A DNA stretch of 24,160 nucleotides, taken from JABDGC01 sp964466595. Its GTDB lineage: Bacteria > Pseudomonadota > Gammaproteobacteria > DSM-16500. Location of the stretch: positions 1-24,160 of the forward strand of contig CAYXNR010000033.1 in the NCBI GenBank assembly GCA_964466595.1, given 5' to 3'. The notes under the pieces were generated by a model. The model did no database searches, was not told where the DNA came from, and was given only the letters and a program-made list of their open reading frames with translations. The position numbers were made by a program, and so were the translations under genes. Each line of letters starts with the position of its first letter. The stretch's first letter is position 1. This document shows positions 1 through 7,230 of this stretch, one piece after another.

Positions 1-146
1 CCACTTCAGGGCAGATCCCTACACATTACGCACCCGTCCGCCACTCGCCACCCATATGTATTGCTACATACTGTGCTGCCGTTCGACTTGCATGTGTTAG
101 GCATGCCGCCAGCGTTCAATCTGAGCCATGATCAAACTCTTCACTT
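1..146 (-). rRNA. rrs: 16S ribosomal RNA, 5' end (partial)
   Basis: The reverse complement carries the universal bacterial 16S 5' sequence: the AGAGTTTGATCATGGCTCAG primer site at 120-139, then the GAACGCTGGCGGCATGCCTA stretch, the ACACATGCAAGTCGAACG stretch, and the GTGGCGAGTGGCGGACGGGT helix. Only about the first 146 nt are present; the gene runs off the left edge. The 5' end at about 146 is placed by analogy with E. coli, where seven to eight bases precede AGAGTTTGATC. The gene lies downstream of tyrS in the same direction, an arrangement also known from other gammaproteobacteria. The stretch is compatible with Legionellales, but a genus cannot be named from it. Confidence 0.97.
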
Positions 147-210
147 TTTAATCTAAACTGAAAGACCCTATTCGGATCCCCAGTCTCAGGGCCCACACAT
201 CATCATTCAT

Positions 211-224
211 ATTGTTAAAGAGCA
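211..224 (-). promoter_or_regulatory. rRNA leader boxA antitermination element
   Basis: The minus strand reads TGCTCTTTAACAAT, a match to the boxA element of gammaproteobacterial rrn leaders that recruits the NusB/NusE antitermination complex. It lies about 65 nt upstream of the mature 16S 5' end and downstream of the predicted promoter, as expected. Confidence 0.85.
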
Positions 225-253
225 GTTATTACATTTACATCAGGTGAATGCGG

Positions 254-281
254 ATTCTACAGATCTTTTTCACAGAGTCAA
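254..281 (-). promoter_or_regulatory. rRNA operon promoter (sigma-70 type)
   Basis: On the minus strand a -35 box TTGACT (281-276) and a -10 box TAGAAT (259-254) are separated by 16 bp, followed by a C/G-containing discriminator (CCGCATTC). Directly upstream is an A/T-rich tract (about 285-330) that could act as an UP element. A CAGGTGAAT motif occurs on the plus strand on both sides of the promoter (241-249 and 282-290); its meaning is unknown. Transcription would start near 247 and read boxA and then 16S. Confidence 0.8.
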
Positions 282-341
282 CAGGTGAATACAAATTTTT
301 TCTAGATTTTTGTATTTATTTTCAAATAACTATTTCAGCCG

Positions 342-1559
342 CTATTTTTGCTCGAATCGTGAGGCAAGGAGCCTTATAAAACGGCGTTTTCCGACCTGAA
401 CAACCCGGGCTTCTGAACTATGACTCACTAGTAAACTCTTATCAAACACCTTTTCGCCGTCGATGCGGACAGCGCCCTGCTCTATTAAACGAGAGGCAGC
501 AGAGCTGCTTTCTGCTAGGCCAAAGGTTTTGAGTAAATGTCCAATTAACAGCCCTTTTTCATTGGCCGGCAAATGAACTTCGGGCAAGTCCTCGGGTATA
601 GCGCCCTCACGAAAACGGGCAATAAAAGCAGCATGTGCTTTTTGTGCCTGCTCGCGAGTATAAAAACGCTCAACCAGCTCTTCGCCAAGCAAGAACTTCA
701 TATCCCGGGGATTAGCACCGGCTTCTACCTCTGCTCGAAAGCGTTGAATTTCCGAGAGCCCACGAAAACTCAGTAATTCGAAATAAAGCCACATGGTTTC
801 ATCGGAAAGCGACATGACTTTGCCAAAAATTTGATCCGGCGCTTCATCAATACCGATATAATTTCCTAGGGACTTCGACATCTTCTTCACGCCATCCAAG
901 CCCGGCAAGAGTGGAAGCATCAGCACGACCTGGGGTGCTTGACCATAGTGTTTTTGTAACTCTCGCCCCATTAAGAGATTAAACTTTTGATCGGTACCGC
1001 CGAGTTCAATATCGCTCTGCAAGACCACCGAATCATAGCCTTGCAATAGGGGATAGAGAAATTCGTGAATAGCAAGGGGCTGGTTGCTCGTAAAGCGCTT
1101 ATTAAAATCATCTCTTTCTAACATACGAGCAACGGTATGGGTTGCTGCGAGCTTAATTAAATCTACGGCGGTCAGTTTGTTATTCCATTCTGAATTAAAA
1201 GTCACCTGTGTTTTTTCAGGATCGAGGATTTTAAAAACTTGTTTTTTATAGGTAGCCGCATTAGCTACGACCTCTTCCCGAGTCAAAGGCGGTCGAGTTT
1301 CATTTTTACCAGAAGGATCGCCAATCATGCCGGTAAAATCGCCAATCAGAAAAATGACCTCGTGGCCTAAGTCTTGAAATTGGCGCAGCTTATTTAATAA
1401 AACAGTATGGCCAAGATGAAGATCGGGAGCGGTTGGATCAAAGCCGGCTTTAATACGTAAGGGCTTGCCTCGCTTGAGGCGCTCTGTTAATTCCTCTTCC
1501 AGCAGGATTTCTTCCGTGCCGCGACGGATGAGGGCTAGGGCTTCTTTTAAAGAGCTCAT
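342..1559 (-). CDS. tyrS: Tyrosyl-tRNA synthetase
   Basis: Class I aminoacyl-tRNA synthetase that charges tRNA-Tyr with tyrosine in the cytosol. The 405-residue protein has the HIGH-type signature HLGH within DPTAPDLHLGHT near the N-terminus, the KMSKS loop (KKMSKSLG), and a C-terminal S4-type RNA-binding module (SRLIEQGAVRIDG). This is the longer-spaced bacterial subtype (TyrZ-like). The start at 1559 (MSSLKEAL) is preferred because the upstream in-frame extension to 1640 is low-complexity Phe/Leu sequence without family similarity and overlaps a likely terminator hairpin. The gene sits between the U-box genes and the rRNA operon on the same strand. No truncation or missing motif is visible. 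Confidence 0.96.
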   Translation of the reverse strand: MSSLKEALALIRRGTEEILLEEELTERLKRGKPLRIKAGFDPTAPDLHLGHTVLLNKLRQFQDLGHEVIFLIGDFTGMIGDPSGKNETRPPLTREEVVANAATYKKQVFKILDPEKTQVTFNSEWNNKLTAVDLIKLAATHTVARMLERDDFNKRFTSNQPLAIHEFLYPLLQGYDSVVLQSDIELGGTDQKFNLLMGRELQKHYGQAPQVVLMLPLLPGLDGVKKMSKSLGNYIGIDEAPDQIFGKVMSLSDETMWLYFELLSFRGLSEIQRFRAEVEAGANPRDMKFLLGEELVERFYTREQAQKAHAAFIARFREGAIPEDLPEVHLPANEKGLLIGHLLKTFGLAESSSAASRLIEQGAVRIDGEKVFDKSLLVSHSSEARVVQVGKRRFIRLLASRFEQK

Positions 1560-1642
1560 AAAGATTTGAACCTTATTTTTTTGTACAAATATTATGGCAG
1601 GAAGGAAGGGAGATGCAAGGAAAGGAAAGGAGAAAAACAATT

Positions 1643-1663
1643 CTCCTTCCTAAATATAAGGAG
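1643..1663 (-). terminator. Possible terminator hairpin between the U-box gene and tyrS
   Basis: On the minus strand CTCCTT (1663-1658) and AAGGAG (1648-1643) can form a 6-bp stem with a 9-nt loop, followed by AATTGTTTTTC, a short T tract. It lies about 50 nt after the stop of the downstream U-box gene and upstream of the tyrS start. The stem is short, so function is uncertain. Confidence 0.35.
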
Positions 1664-1710
1664 GTCAATAAACTAAGCAGCGCTCCCTCCAGAAAAAATC
1701 TGAGTCGTTC

Positions 1711-2343
1711 TTAATGGGGTCTGGGGATGGGCGAAGCTGCGAATTCTAGCACGCTCATCACCTTTTGATGAATATCCTCGTAATCAGCATGGGTGAGCCT
1801 TCTTGGACCCAATTCTTTTTGTCTATGATGGATACCTTCAATGATTTGATCGACATAGAAAGCAATGTTTCTTCTTAATTCGGGCTCGGGCTTGGCATCT
1901 TCTATTTTCATCGGTTGACGGTTGAAGGGATTGAAGGATTTGATTTCAGGTCTACCCGTATATGGATTAATGAGCGGTCTATCGTCAGGATCTAGTAATT
2001 CTTGTTGTAAAGCTTCTAGAACAGCTGCACGCTCACAAACTTGGTGTGTGTCAGGCAGGCGAACAGGGTTGTCCATAATCTTAAAAAGCAAGGCACACCG
2101 AAAGATCTCAGGAATTAAATCTTCAGGAAAGTTCACCGCACTAAGACGTCGACTCGGACTGGCAAGCGGTAACGAAGCTGCTGCAGCTTGACCTCTCTGC
2201 GGTTGAGAAAAAAACAGGTAGGGATTGGGAAGGGACAGAAAATGAAAATTCGACCTCCTGATTGAAAATAAGGCTATGGCCATGTTGCCAACCCGATTGA
2301 TGCCATAAATTCCTGAGGCAATTTGCTGCTGTAGCTTTAACAT
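1711..2343 (-). CDS. U-box domain protein, candidate secreted E3 ubiquitin ligase (copy 1)
   Basis: A 210-residue protein. The start at 2343 (MLKLQQQ) follows AAGGAAG at about 5-6 nt; an in-frame start at 2385 lacks such a site. Residues about 73-165 match the U-box fold, closest in wording to eukaryotic UBE4/Ufd2: LIPEIF at the E2-facing loop, DNPVRLP, then NPFNRQPM and a PEPELRRNI helix. An extra loop of about 18 residues (DPDDRPLINPYTGRPEIKS) sits before the NPFNRQ motif. The final 40 residues are helical and charged. U-boxes are zinc-free RING-like domains that bind E2 enzymes, and Legionella LubX is a known Dot/Icm effector of this class. The N-terminal 70 residues match nothing I recognise and would hold any targeting sequence. 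It is a paralogue of the upstream gene at 2421-3350. The U-box call is strong; secretion is inferred from the Dot/Icm genes in the window. Confidence 0.8.
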   Translation of the reverse strand: MLKLQQQIASGIYGINRVGNMAIALFSIRRSNFHFLSLPNPYLFFSQPQRGQAAAASLPLASPSRRLSAVNFPEDLIPEIFRCALLFKIMDNPVRLPDTHQVCERAAVLEALQQELLDPDDRPLINPYTGRPEIKSFNPFNRQPMKIEDAKPEPELRRNIAFYVDQIIEGIHHRQKELGPRRLTHADYEDIHQKVMSVLEFAASPIPRPH

Positions 2344-2382
2344 AATAACTTCCTTATGATTATGGTAACTCTTAGGCAACAG

Positions 2383-2408
2383 CATCCTCCCCAGAAAAGA
2401 GGAGGATG
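2383..2408 (-). terminator. Hairpin between the two U-box genes
   Basis: An 8-bp perfect inverted repeat, CATCCTCC (2383-2390) and GGAGGATG (2401-2408), with a 10-nt loop, lies directly after the stop of the upstream U-box gene. No run of T follows on the minus strand, so it may be an RNA-stability or attenuation structure rather than a full terminator. A related TTTTCTGG-containing sequence follows the other copy's stop codon. Confidence 0.45.
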
Positions 2409-2420
2409 GTTGATTTACTC

Positions 2421-3350
2421 TTAGCGCCTTGAAGCAGGTGTGGCTTGCACTTCGAGCTTATTCATGACAGCTTGATGGATCACTTCGTAGTCAGCGCGAG
2501 AGAGCTTGGTCGAACCGAGGTCTTTTTGTTTATCATGAACCCTTTCTACGACCTGATCGACATAGAGAGCAATTTTATTTCTTAATTCGAGTTCTGGTTT
2601 CGCATCTTCTATTTTCATCGCTTGACGATTAAAAGGATTTTCTGGTTTGTGAGTCAAAGCAGCTAAAACAGCCTTTCCATCGCAAATTTGATTTGTGGTG
2701 GGTAGACGGACAGGATTGTCCATCACTGTTGACAGCAATTCGCATTTAAAGGCTTCAGGAATTAAATCATCAGGAAATTTGACTGCATGTAGCCTTTGAT
2801 CGTTGGTAGGCGCTTGTGAAGGAGATAGCGGCTTTTTTCTATTATAGTAACTTGGAGCAAAAATTTGCTGTGGTTTAGGTGGCTGAGGCAAGGGAGGCTG
2901 AACCTTGAGAGAAAAGTTTTGTCGAAAAGGAGAAAGCTCGTGGCTGGGATGCAAAAGAGCTTCAGTTACTCCTTTCTCTAAGCGACGACTTGCAACTAGG
3001 GCTTCAGCAAGTTGAGCAGCAGCGAGCGTGACTGCTAGCTGGGCTAGGGTTTCTGTAGCAACTACAAACTGAGAATAGTAATTCACTAAGAAAGTATGGA
3101 AAAGAATCAAGGTGGTGAACTGATTAAATTTTTCTTTATACAATACAGGCCTGAAAGCAGGCTGAGGGCGTTCTATAGGAGAAAGCTCGAAACTGCGAGG
3201 TAAACTTAATTCATCGAGAATAAAAGCAGTTGATTTACGAGTTTGTAACGAAGGACGCGGTCGAGGACGAGTAAGCTGTTGCAGGCTAGCAAGTTTGAGG
3301 GGAGAATAAGACTTCTTTGATTTATCTTCACGAGACGGTCTTCGTAACAT
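2421..3350 (-). CDS. U-box domain protein, candidate secreted E3 ubiquitin ligase (copy 2)
   Basis: A 309-residue protein starting at 3350 behind GAGGAG at 9 nt spacing. Residues about 195-268 form a U-box of ordinary length: LIPEAF, DNPVRLP, NPFNRQAM, PELELRNKI, then a charged helical tail. It aligns over the last 120 residues with the neighbouring copy but lacks that copy's loop insertion. The N-terminal 190 residues differ from copy 1. They comprise an Arg/Lys/Pro-rich segment (1-70), a hydrophobic and helical stretch (78-122) that might contact membrane, and a Pro-rich linker (150-185). The residue equivalent to the conserved proline of CHIP-type U-boxes (SPL) is Ala here (QAM); UBE4 proteins also deviate at this position, so activity cannot be excluded. 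The gene lies after recG with a 116-nt gap, so it may have its own promoter. Ubiquitin ligase activity and Dot/Icm export are inferences. Confidence 0.8.
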   Translation of the reverse strand: MLRRPSREDKSKKSYSPLKLASLQQLTRPRPRPSLQTRKSTAFILDELSLPRSFELSPIERPQPAFRPVLYKEKFNQFTTLILFHTFLVNYYSQFVVATETLAQLAVTLAAAQLAEALVASRRLEKGVTEALLHPSHELSPFRQNFSLKVQPPLPQPPKPQQIFAPSYYNRKKPLSPSQAPTNDQRLHAVKFPDDLIPEAFKCELLSTVMDNPVRLPTTNQICDGKAVLAALTHKPENPFNRQAMKIEDAKPELELRNKIALYVDQVVERVHDKQKDLGSTKLSRADYEVIHQAVMNKLEVQATPASRR

Positions 3351-3380
3351 AAAAACGCACTCCTCTTTTTGGAATTATTT

Positions 3381-3393
3381 TTACATCATGTAA
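3381..3393. promoter_or_regulatory. Short palindrome upstream of the U-box pair
   Basis: TTACAT-C-ATGTAA is a perfect 6-bp inverted repeat around one base, 31 nt upstream of the U-box copy 2 start, in an A/T-rich intergenic region (3351-3466). It could be an operator. I recognise no regulator for it, and no convincing -35/-10 pair could be fixed around it. Confidence 0.3.
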
Positions 3394-3466
3394 TATTTTA
3401 TCGAAATCTTATTTAAAAAGCACTAAAAACTTATTGTTTTAAGTGTAGGGGCACGCGGCACTCGCG

Positions 3467-5548
3467 CTAGACCTGGCTATACTGGGTGCGCCCGGCTAGC
3501 CATCGGCTAAGCAGCTGATCGACTTGCTCGGGATAGTTCAGCAAGAAGGAAGATGCAGCTTCTGCGATAGTAGGCAATAATTCTTTATCTCGCACTAATT
3601 CAGCAATTTTGAAAATAATATCCCCTGTTTGTCGGGTACCTAAGACATCGCCGGGGCCACGTAATTGCAAATCTTGCTCAGCTATCTGAAAACCATCTTG
3701 GGTGCTGCGAATGGCAGCCAAGCGTTTATTCGCTAAAAGAGATAAGGGTGCTTGATAGAGGAGAAGACAATGGCTCTCTACGCTGCCGCGACCGACTCGG
3801 CCTCTCAATTGATGGAGTTGGGATAAGCCTAAACGTTCGGCATTTTCAATAATCATCAGGCTTGCGTTCGGAACATCGACACCTACTTCAATCACTGTGG
3901 TGGCGACGAGTAAAGCAAGTTTTTGTTCTTTAAAAGCTTGCATGACTTGCTCTTTTTCTTCTGCTTTCATCCGTCCATGTACTAAACCTATTTTCAATTC
4001 TGGTAAAAGTTGACGAAAAACCTGAGCCGTTTTTTCGGCGGCTTGGCAGTCCAAGACTTCAGACTCTTCAATTAGGGGACAAACCCAATAAGCTTGCCGG
4101 CCAGCTTGGCATGCACGTCGCAGCTGCGCCACGACCTCAGCACGACGTTGATTTGAAATCACGCTGGTTTGAATAGGTAGTCGGCCCTTGGGTAACTCAT
4201 CGATCACCGAACAATCTAAATCGGCATAGAAACTCATTGCCAGGGTTCGGGGAATAGGCGTTGCTGTCATGATTAATTGATGGGGAAGCGTCTGATCCCT
4301 CATTCCTTTTTCACGAAACAGGGCACGCTGGTGCACACCGAAGCGATGTTGTTCATCGACGACAAGCAGGACAAGTTTGGAATACACTACTTCTTTTTGA
4401 AATAAAGCATGTGTCCCGATCACAAGTTGTGCCTGCCCCTCAGCAAGGGCCGCGAGCGTGTCACGACGTTCTTTTGTTTTTAACTGTCCTGAGAGAAAAG
4501 CTATTTTCACCCCCAAAGGTTCAAGCCAGTGCTTAAACACACGATGATGTTGTTCTGCTAAGAGCTCTGTTGGCGCCATCAGCGCTGCTTGATAACCATT
4601 TTCAATGGCTCGCAAAATCGCGAGGGCTGCTACCACTGTTTTACCCGAGCCCACATCGCCCTGAACTAAGCGAAGCATGGGTTGTGAGCGCTCAAGATCT
4701 TGTGCAATTTCCTGACTAACCCGCCTTTGGGCTGGCGTTAATTCAAAAGGCAGGCTTTGAATAAAATACTTGCTCTGTTTTTCTACTGTGGGGAGGGCTT
4801 TTGCAAGCTGCAGCTTCAGCCTTTGCTTCAATTTTAATAAGCCCAAACGATGGGCTAAGAGTTCTTCAAAAACCAAACGCTCACGAGCAAGGTGTTTCCC
4901 TTCTAGCAGACTAGCAAGCGAGACCTCGAGAGGCGGGCGGTGAACCAAAAAAAGTGCATCACGTAGTGAGGGATAGTGATATTGCTGCAAAAGTTTCTCG
5001 GGTAATAACTCTGAGATCACTGCTTTACTATCTAATAAACTGAGAGCCTGTTGCATCAATTTTTGCCAGGTCTTTTGTGTTAAGCCTTCCGTGCTAGGAT
5101 AAACAGCTGTGTAGACGGGCTCGAAGGGGGGCAGACTGTCTTTCACCAGCTGCCATTCAGGATGAACCATTTCCAAACCGCTTCTGCTTACGCTTAGCTC
5201 ACCAAAGCACAGTAGACGCGCACCGACTGTCATTATTTTCTGCTGCTGCGGATAGGCGTGAAAGAAACGCAAATGTAAGCGACGAGTTCCATCCCGCAGC
5301 TCACAGAGCAAGCGAGTTTTTCCGGATTGCGGAAAAGAGACTGATTCTAATACGCCTTGGATGAACACTCGCTGACCTACTCTCGCTTCCGCAAGTGCTG
5401 TAATGTGGCTGCGATCTTCATAACGAAAAGGCAAATGTAATAAAAGATCTTGAATGGTGAAAATACCTAAACGCTCGAGTTTCTCTTGTATTGCTTTCCC
5501 TACGCCACGTAGCTGTAAACAGGAAAGATGATTTAAGTTCACGCGCAA
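3467..5548 (-). CDS. recG: ATP-dependent DNA helicase RecG
   Basis: Superfamily 2 helicase that remodels stalled replication forks and branched DNA. The N-terminal wedge/OB region begins with LRGVGKAIQEKLERLGIFT and LLLHLPFRYEDRS, as in E. coli RecG. Helicase motifs follow in order: Walker A GDVGSGKT, motif Ia APTELLAEQH, DEQHRFGVHQ (motif II), TATPIPRT (motif III) and QLRGRVGRG (motif VI). The start is chosen at TTG 5548, 5 nt after the strong site AAGGAGG, which gives 693 residues, the length of the E. coli protein. A GTG at 5542 is the alternative. The upstream ATGs at 5566 and 5638 are less likely because the Shine-Dalgarno sequence would lie inside the gene. It appears intact. Confidence 0.95.
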   Translation of the reverse strand: MRVNLNHLSCLQLRGVGKAIQEKLERLGIFTIQDLLLHLPFRYEDRSHITALAEARVGQRVFIQGVLESVSFPQSGKTRLLCELRDGTRRLHLRFFHAYPQQQKIMTVGARLLCFGELSVSRSGLEMVHPEWQLVKDSLPPFEPVYTAVYPSTEGLTQKTWQKLMQQALSLLDSKAVISELLPEKLLQQYHYPSLRDALFLVHRPPLEVSLASLLEGKHLARERLVFEELLAHRLGLLKLKQRLKLQLAKALPTVEKQSKYFIQSLPFELTPAQRRVSQEIAQDLERSQPMLRLVQGDVGSGKTVVAALAILRAIENGYQAALMAPTELLAEQHHRVFKHWLEPLGVKIAFLSGQLKTKERRDTLAALAEGQAQLVIGTHALFQKEVVYSKLVLLVVDEQHRFGVHQRALFREKGMRDQTLPHQLIMTATPIPRTLAMSFYADLDCSVIDELPKGRLPIQTSVISNQRRAEVVAQLRRACQAGRQAYWVCPLIEESEVLDCQAAEKTAQVFRQLLPELKIGLVHGRMKAEEKEQVMQAFKEQKLALLVATTVIEVGVDVPNASLMIIENAERLGLSQLHQLRGRVGRGSVESHCLLLYQAPLSLLANKRLAAIRSTQDGFQIAEQDLQLRGPGDVLGTRQTGDIIFKIAELVRDKELLPTIAEAASSFLLNYPEQVDQLLSRWLAGRTQYSQV

Positions 5549-5639
5549 GACGACCTCCTTTCGCATTTTTAATATATCACACTGTAAAAGACAGGTTTGA
5601 CAACAAAATAGATAATCAGTAAATTGCAAGAAACACAAA

Positions 5640-5723
5640 GCCGGGGTGGCGGAATTGGTAGACGCGCCAGCTTCAGGTGTTGGTGAGGGAAACCTCGTGG
5701 AGGTTCAAGTCCTCTCCTCGGTA
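5640..5723 (+). tRNA. tRNA-Leu (anticodon CAG)
   Basis: An 84-nt class II tRNA. It has acceptor strands GCCGGGG and CCTCGGT with discriminator A, a D arm GGCGGAATTGGTAGACGC, an anticodon stem-loop CCAGC-TTCAGGT-GTTGG with CAG in the anticodon position, a long variable arm (GAGGGAAACCTC) and a T arm containing GTTCAAGTCC. The CCA end is not encoded. The first acceptor pair and one internal pair are G-T wobbles. It lies between the recG start and the purA stop on the opposite strand. Confidence 0.94.
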
Positions 5724-5741
5724 GTTTAAGCTAGGCAGCTG

Positions 5742-7067
5742 TCAGTGAATTTCATCAAACTCAGATTTAATCACTTCAAAAGGATGCCGCAAAATAATCG
5801 CTGCTTGTCGATCGGGTCCTGTCGATATCATATCAATCGGCACGCCACTTAAGGCTTCAATTCTTAATAAATATTTTTGTGCATTCATCGGTAATTCGGA
5901 AAAGGTGGTGATTCCTACAGTAGACTCCTGCCAACCTGGCCAATCCTCGTAAATTGGTTCACAGTGCATCAAGGCTTCTATTTCCAAGGGCGGCAGATCC
6001 AGCTTTTTATCTCCTAAGCGATAATGGGTGCAAATACGTAGCGTTTTTAAGCCATCAAGCACATCTAGTTTGGTCACACAAAAGCCAGAAAAACTATTGA
6101 GGACTAGGGCTCGGCGCAACATGACCAGATCCAGCCAGCCACAGCGGCGCGCTCGGCCTGTAACTGAACCAAACTCCTTACCTTGTTTGGCAAGATGTTG
6201 GCCGATCTCATCCTGCAACTCCGTTGGAAAAGGACCGGCTCCGACGCGCGTGGTATAAGCCTTGGTAATGCCTAAAATATAATCTAGATGCTGCGGCCCC
6301 ACCCCTGTTCCTGCACAAGCATTGCCGCTAACGGTATTAGAAGAGGTCACAAAGGGATAGGTGCCATGATCAATATCCAGAAAGGTTCCTTGGGCCCCCT
6401 CAAAAAGAATATTTTTATGTTCTTGTCTGCTTTGCATTAAGGCAGCACTCACATCAGCACGATAAGGCTGCAGGAGCGGAACCAAGGCTAGCATTTCATC
6501 GCATAAGAGTGAAAAATCGATTGTTTCTACCTGGTGATAATGTTCTAAAACAAAATTATGATAAGCCAATACTTCTTCTAAACGCTTGCGAAAATATTTT
6601 TCTTCAAAAAGATCTCCAAAACGAAGCCCGCGGCGCGCCACCTTATCTTCGTAAGCGGGACCGATCCCTCTTCCGGTGGTCCCAATAGCAGCCTTACCTT
6701 TGGCTCGTTCCCGAGCATGATCGAGCGCAATATGGTAGGGCATAATTAAAGGACAGGCTTCGCTAATAAACAAACGTCCTTTCACCTTGATGCCATTTTT
6801 TTCTAGTTCATTGACTTCTTGAAGAAAGGCCGTTGGCGACAATACCACGCCATTACCGATATAGCAGTGAACGGCTTGATGAAGAATACCGGAAGGAATT
6901 AAACGCAAAATTGTTTTGCGTCCCTCACAGATCAGAGTATGTCCGGCATTATGTCCGCCTTGAAAACGAGCCACCACAGCAGCCTGCTCTGTCAACAAAT
7001 CAACAACCTTGCCTTTCCCCTCATCACCCCATTGTGCTCCGACAACGACCACTGATTTAGCCACCAT
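5742..7067 (-). CDS. purA: Adenylosuccinate synthetase
   Basis: Catalyses GTP-dependent joining of IMP and aspartate to adenylosuccinate, the first committed step from IMP to AMP. At 441 residues it is close to the usual bacterial length. The N-terminal GAQWGDEGKGKVVD glycine-rich loop, FQGGHNAGHT, the TTGRGIGPAYEDK segment that contacts IMP, and SVTGRARRCGWLD are all present. The ATG at 7067 follows CAGGAG. In E. coli and many relatives purA sits downstream of hfq-hflX-hflK-hflC; here it follows hflX directly, without hflK and hflC. Confidence 0.97.
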   Translation of the reverse strand: MVAKSVVVVGAQWGDEGKGKVVDLLTEQAAVVARFQGGHNAGHTLICEGRKTILRLIPSGILHQAVHCYIGNGVVLSPTAFLQEVNELEKNGIKVKGRLFISEACPLIMPYHIALDHARERAKGKAAIGTTGRGIGPAYEDKVARRGLRFGDLFEEKYFRKRLEEVLAYHNFVLEHYHQVETIDFSLLCDEMLALVPLLQPYRADVSAALMQSRQEHKNILFEGAQGTFLDIDHGTYPFVTSSNTVSGNACAGTGVGPQHLDYILGITKAYTTRVGAGPFPTELQDEIGQHLAKQGKEFGSVTGRARRCGWLDLVMLRRALVLNSFSGFCVTKLDVLDGLKTLRICTHYRLGDKKLDLPPLEIEALMHCEPIYEDWPGWQESTVGITTFSELPMNAQKYLLRIEALSGVPIDMISTGPDRQAAIILRHPFEVIKSEFDEIH

Positions 7068-7102
7068 TTAGACTCCTGCAAAAAGAAAGGGATTGTATCA
7101 TT

Positions 7103-7184
7103 ACTGGATGCTAGCTTAAAACAGGCCGCATGCAAGGGATTGCCACGCCCAAACGCTTCGCGGACTCGCAATGACGGGGTTTTT
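7103..7184. repeat. Dispersed repeat element between hflX and purA
   Basis: Contains CTGGATGCTAGCTTAAAA, a variant of the CTGGATGCCAGCTAAAAGC core at 9810-9828 and 24118-24136. This is followed by a partly palindromic stretch: ATTGCCACG (7139-7147), a CGCTTCGCG core, and GCAATGACGGGG. Intergenic repeats with ATTGCCACG...GCAATGACG ends are common in several host-associated genomes. It occupies the 163-nt gap between hflX and purA and could also act as a weak terminator. Confidence 0.55.
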
Positions 7185-7230
7185 CAAAGATGTGGGTAAT
7201 GATATGGTTGTGTAAGGACCTGCGCAAAAC

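Noticed and set aside
1560..1640. N-terminal extension of tyrS to an upstream in-frame start at 1640
   Set aside because: It encodes low-complexity Phe/Leu residues with no family match and overlaps a probable terminator; MSSLKEAL at 1559 fits the family.
6028..6258. Plus-strand ORF opposite purA
   Set aside because: A shadow of purA in another frame; no ribosome binding site and Arg/Ser-rich translation without a fold signature.
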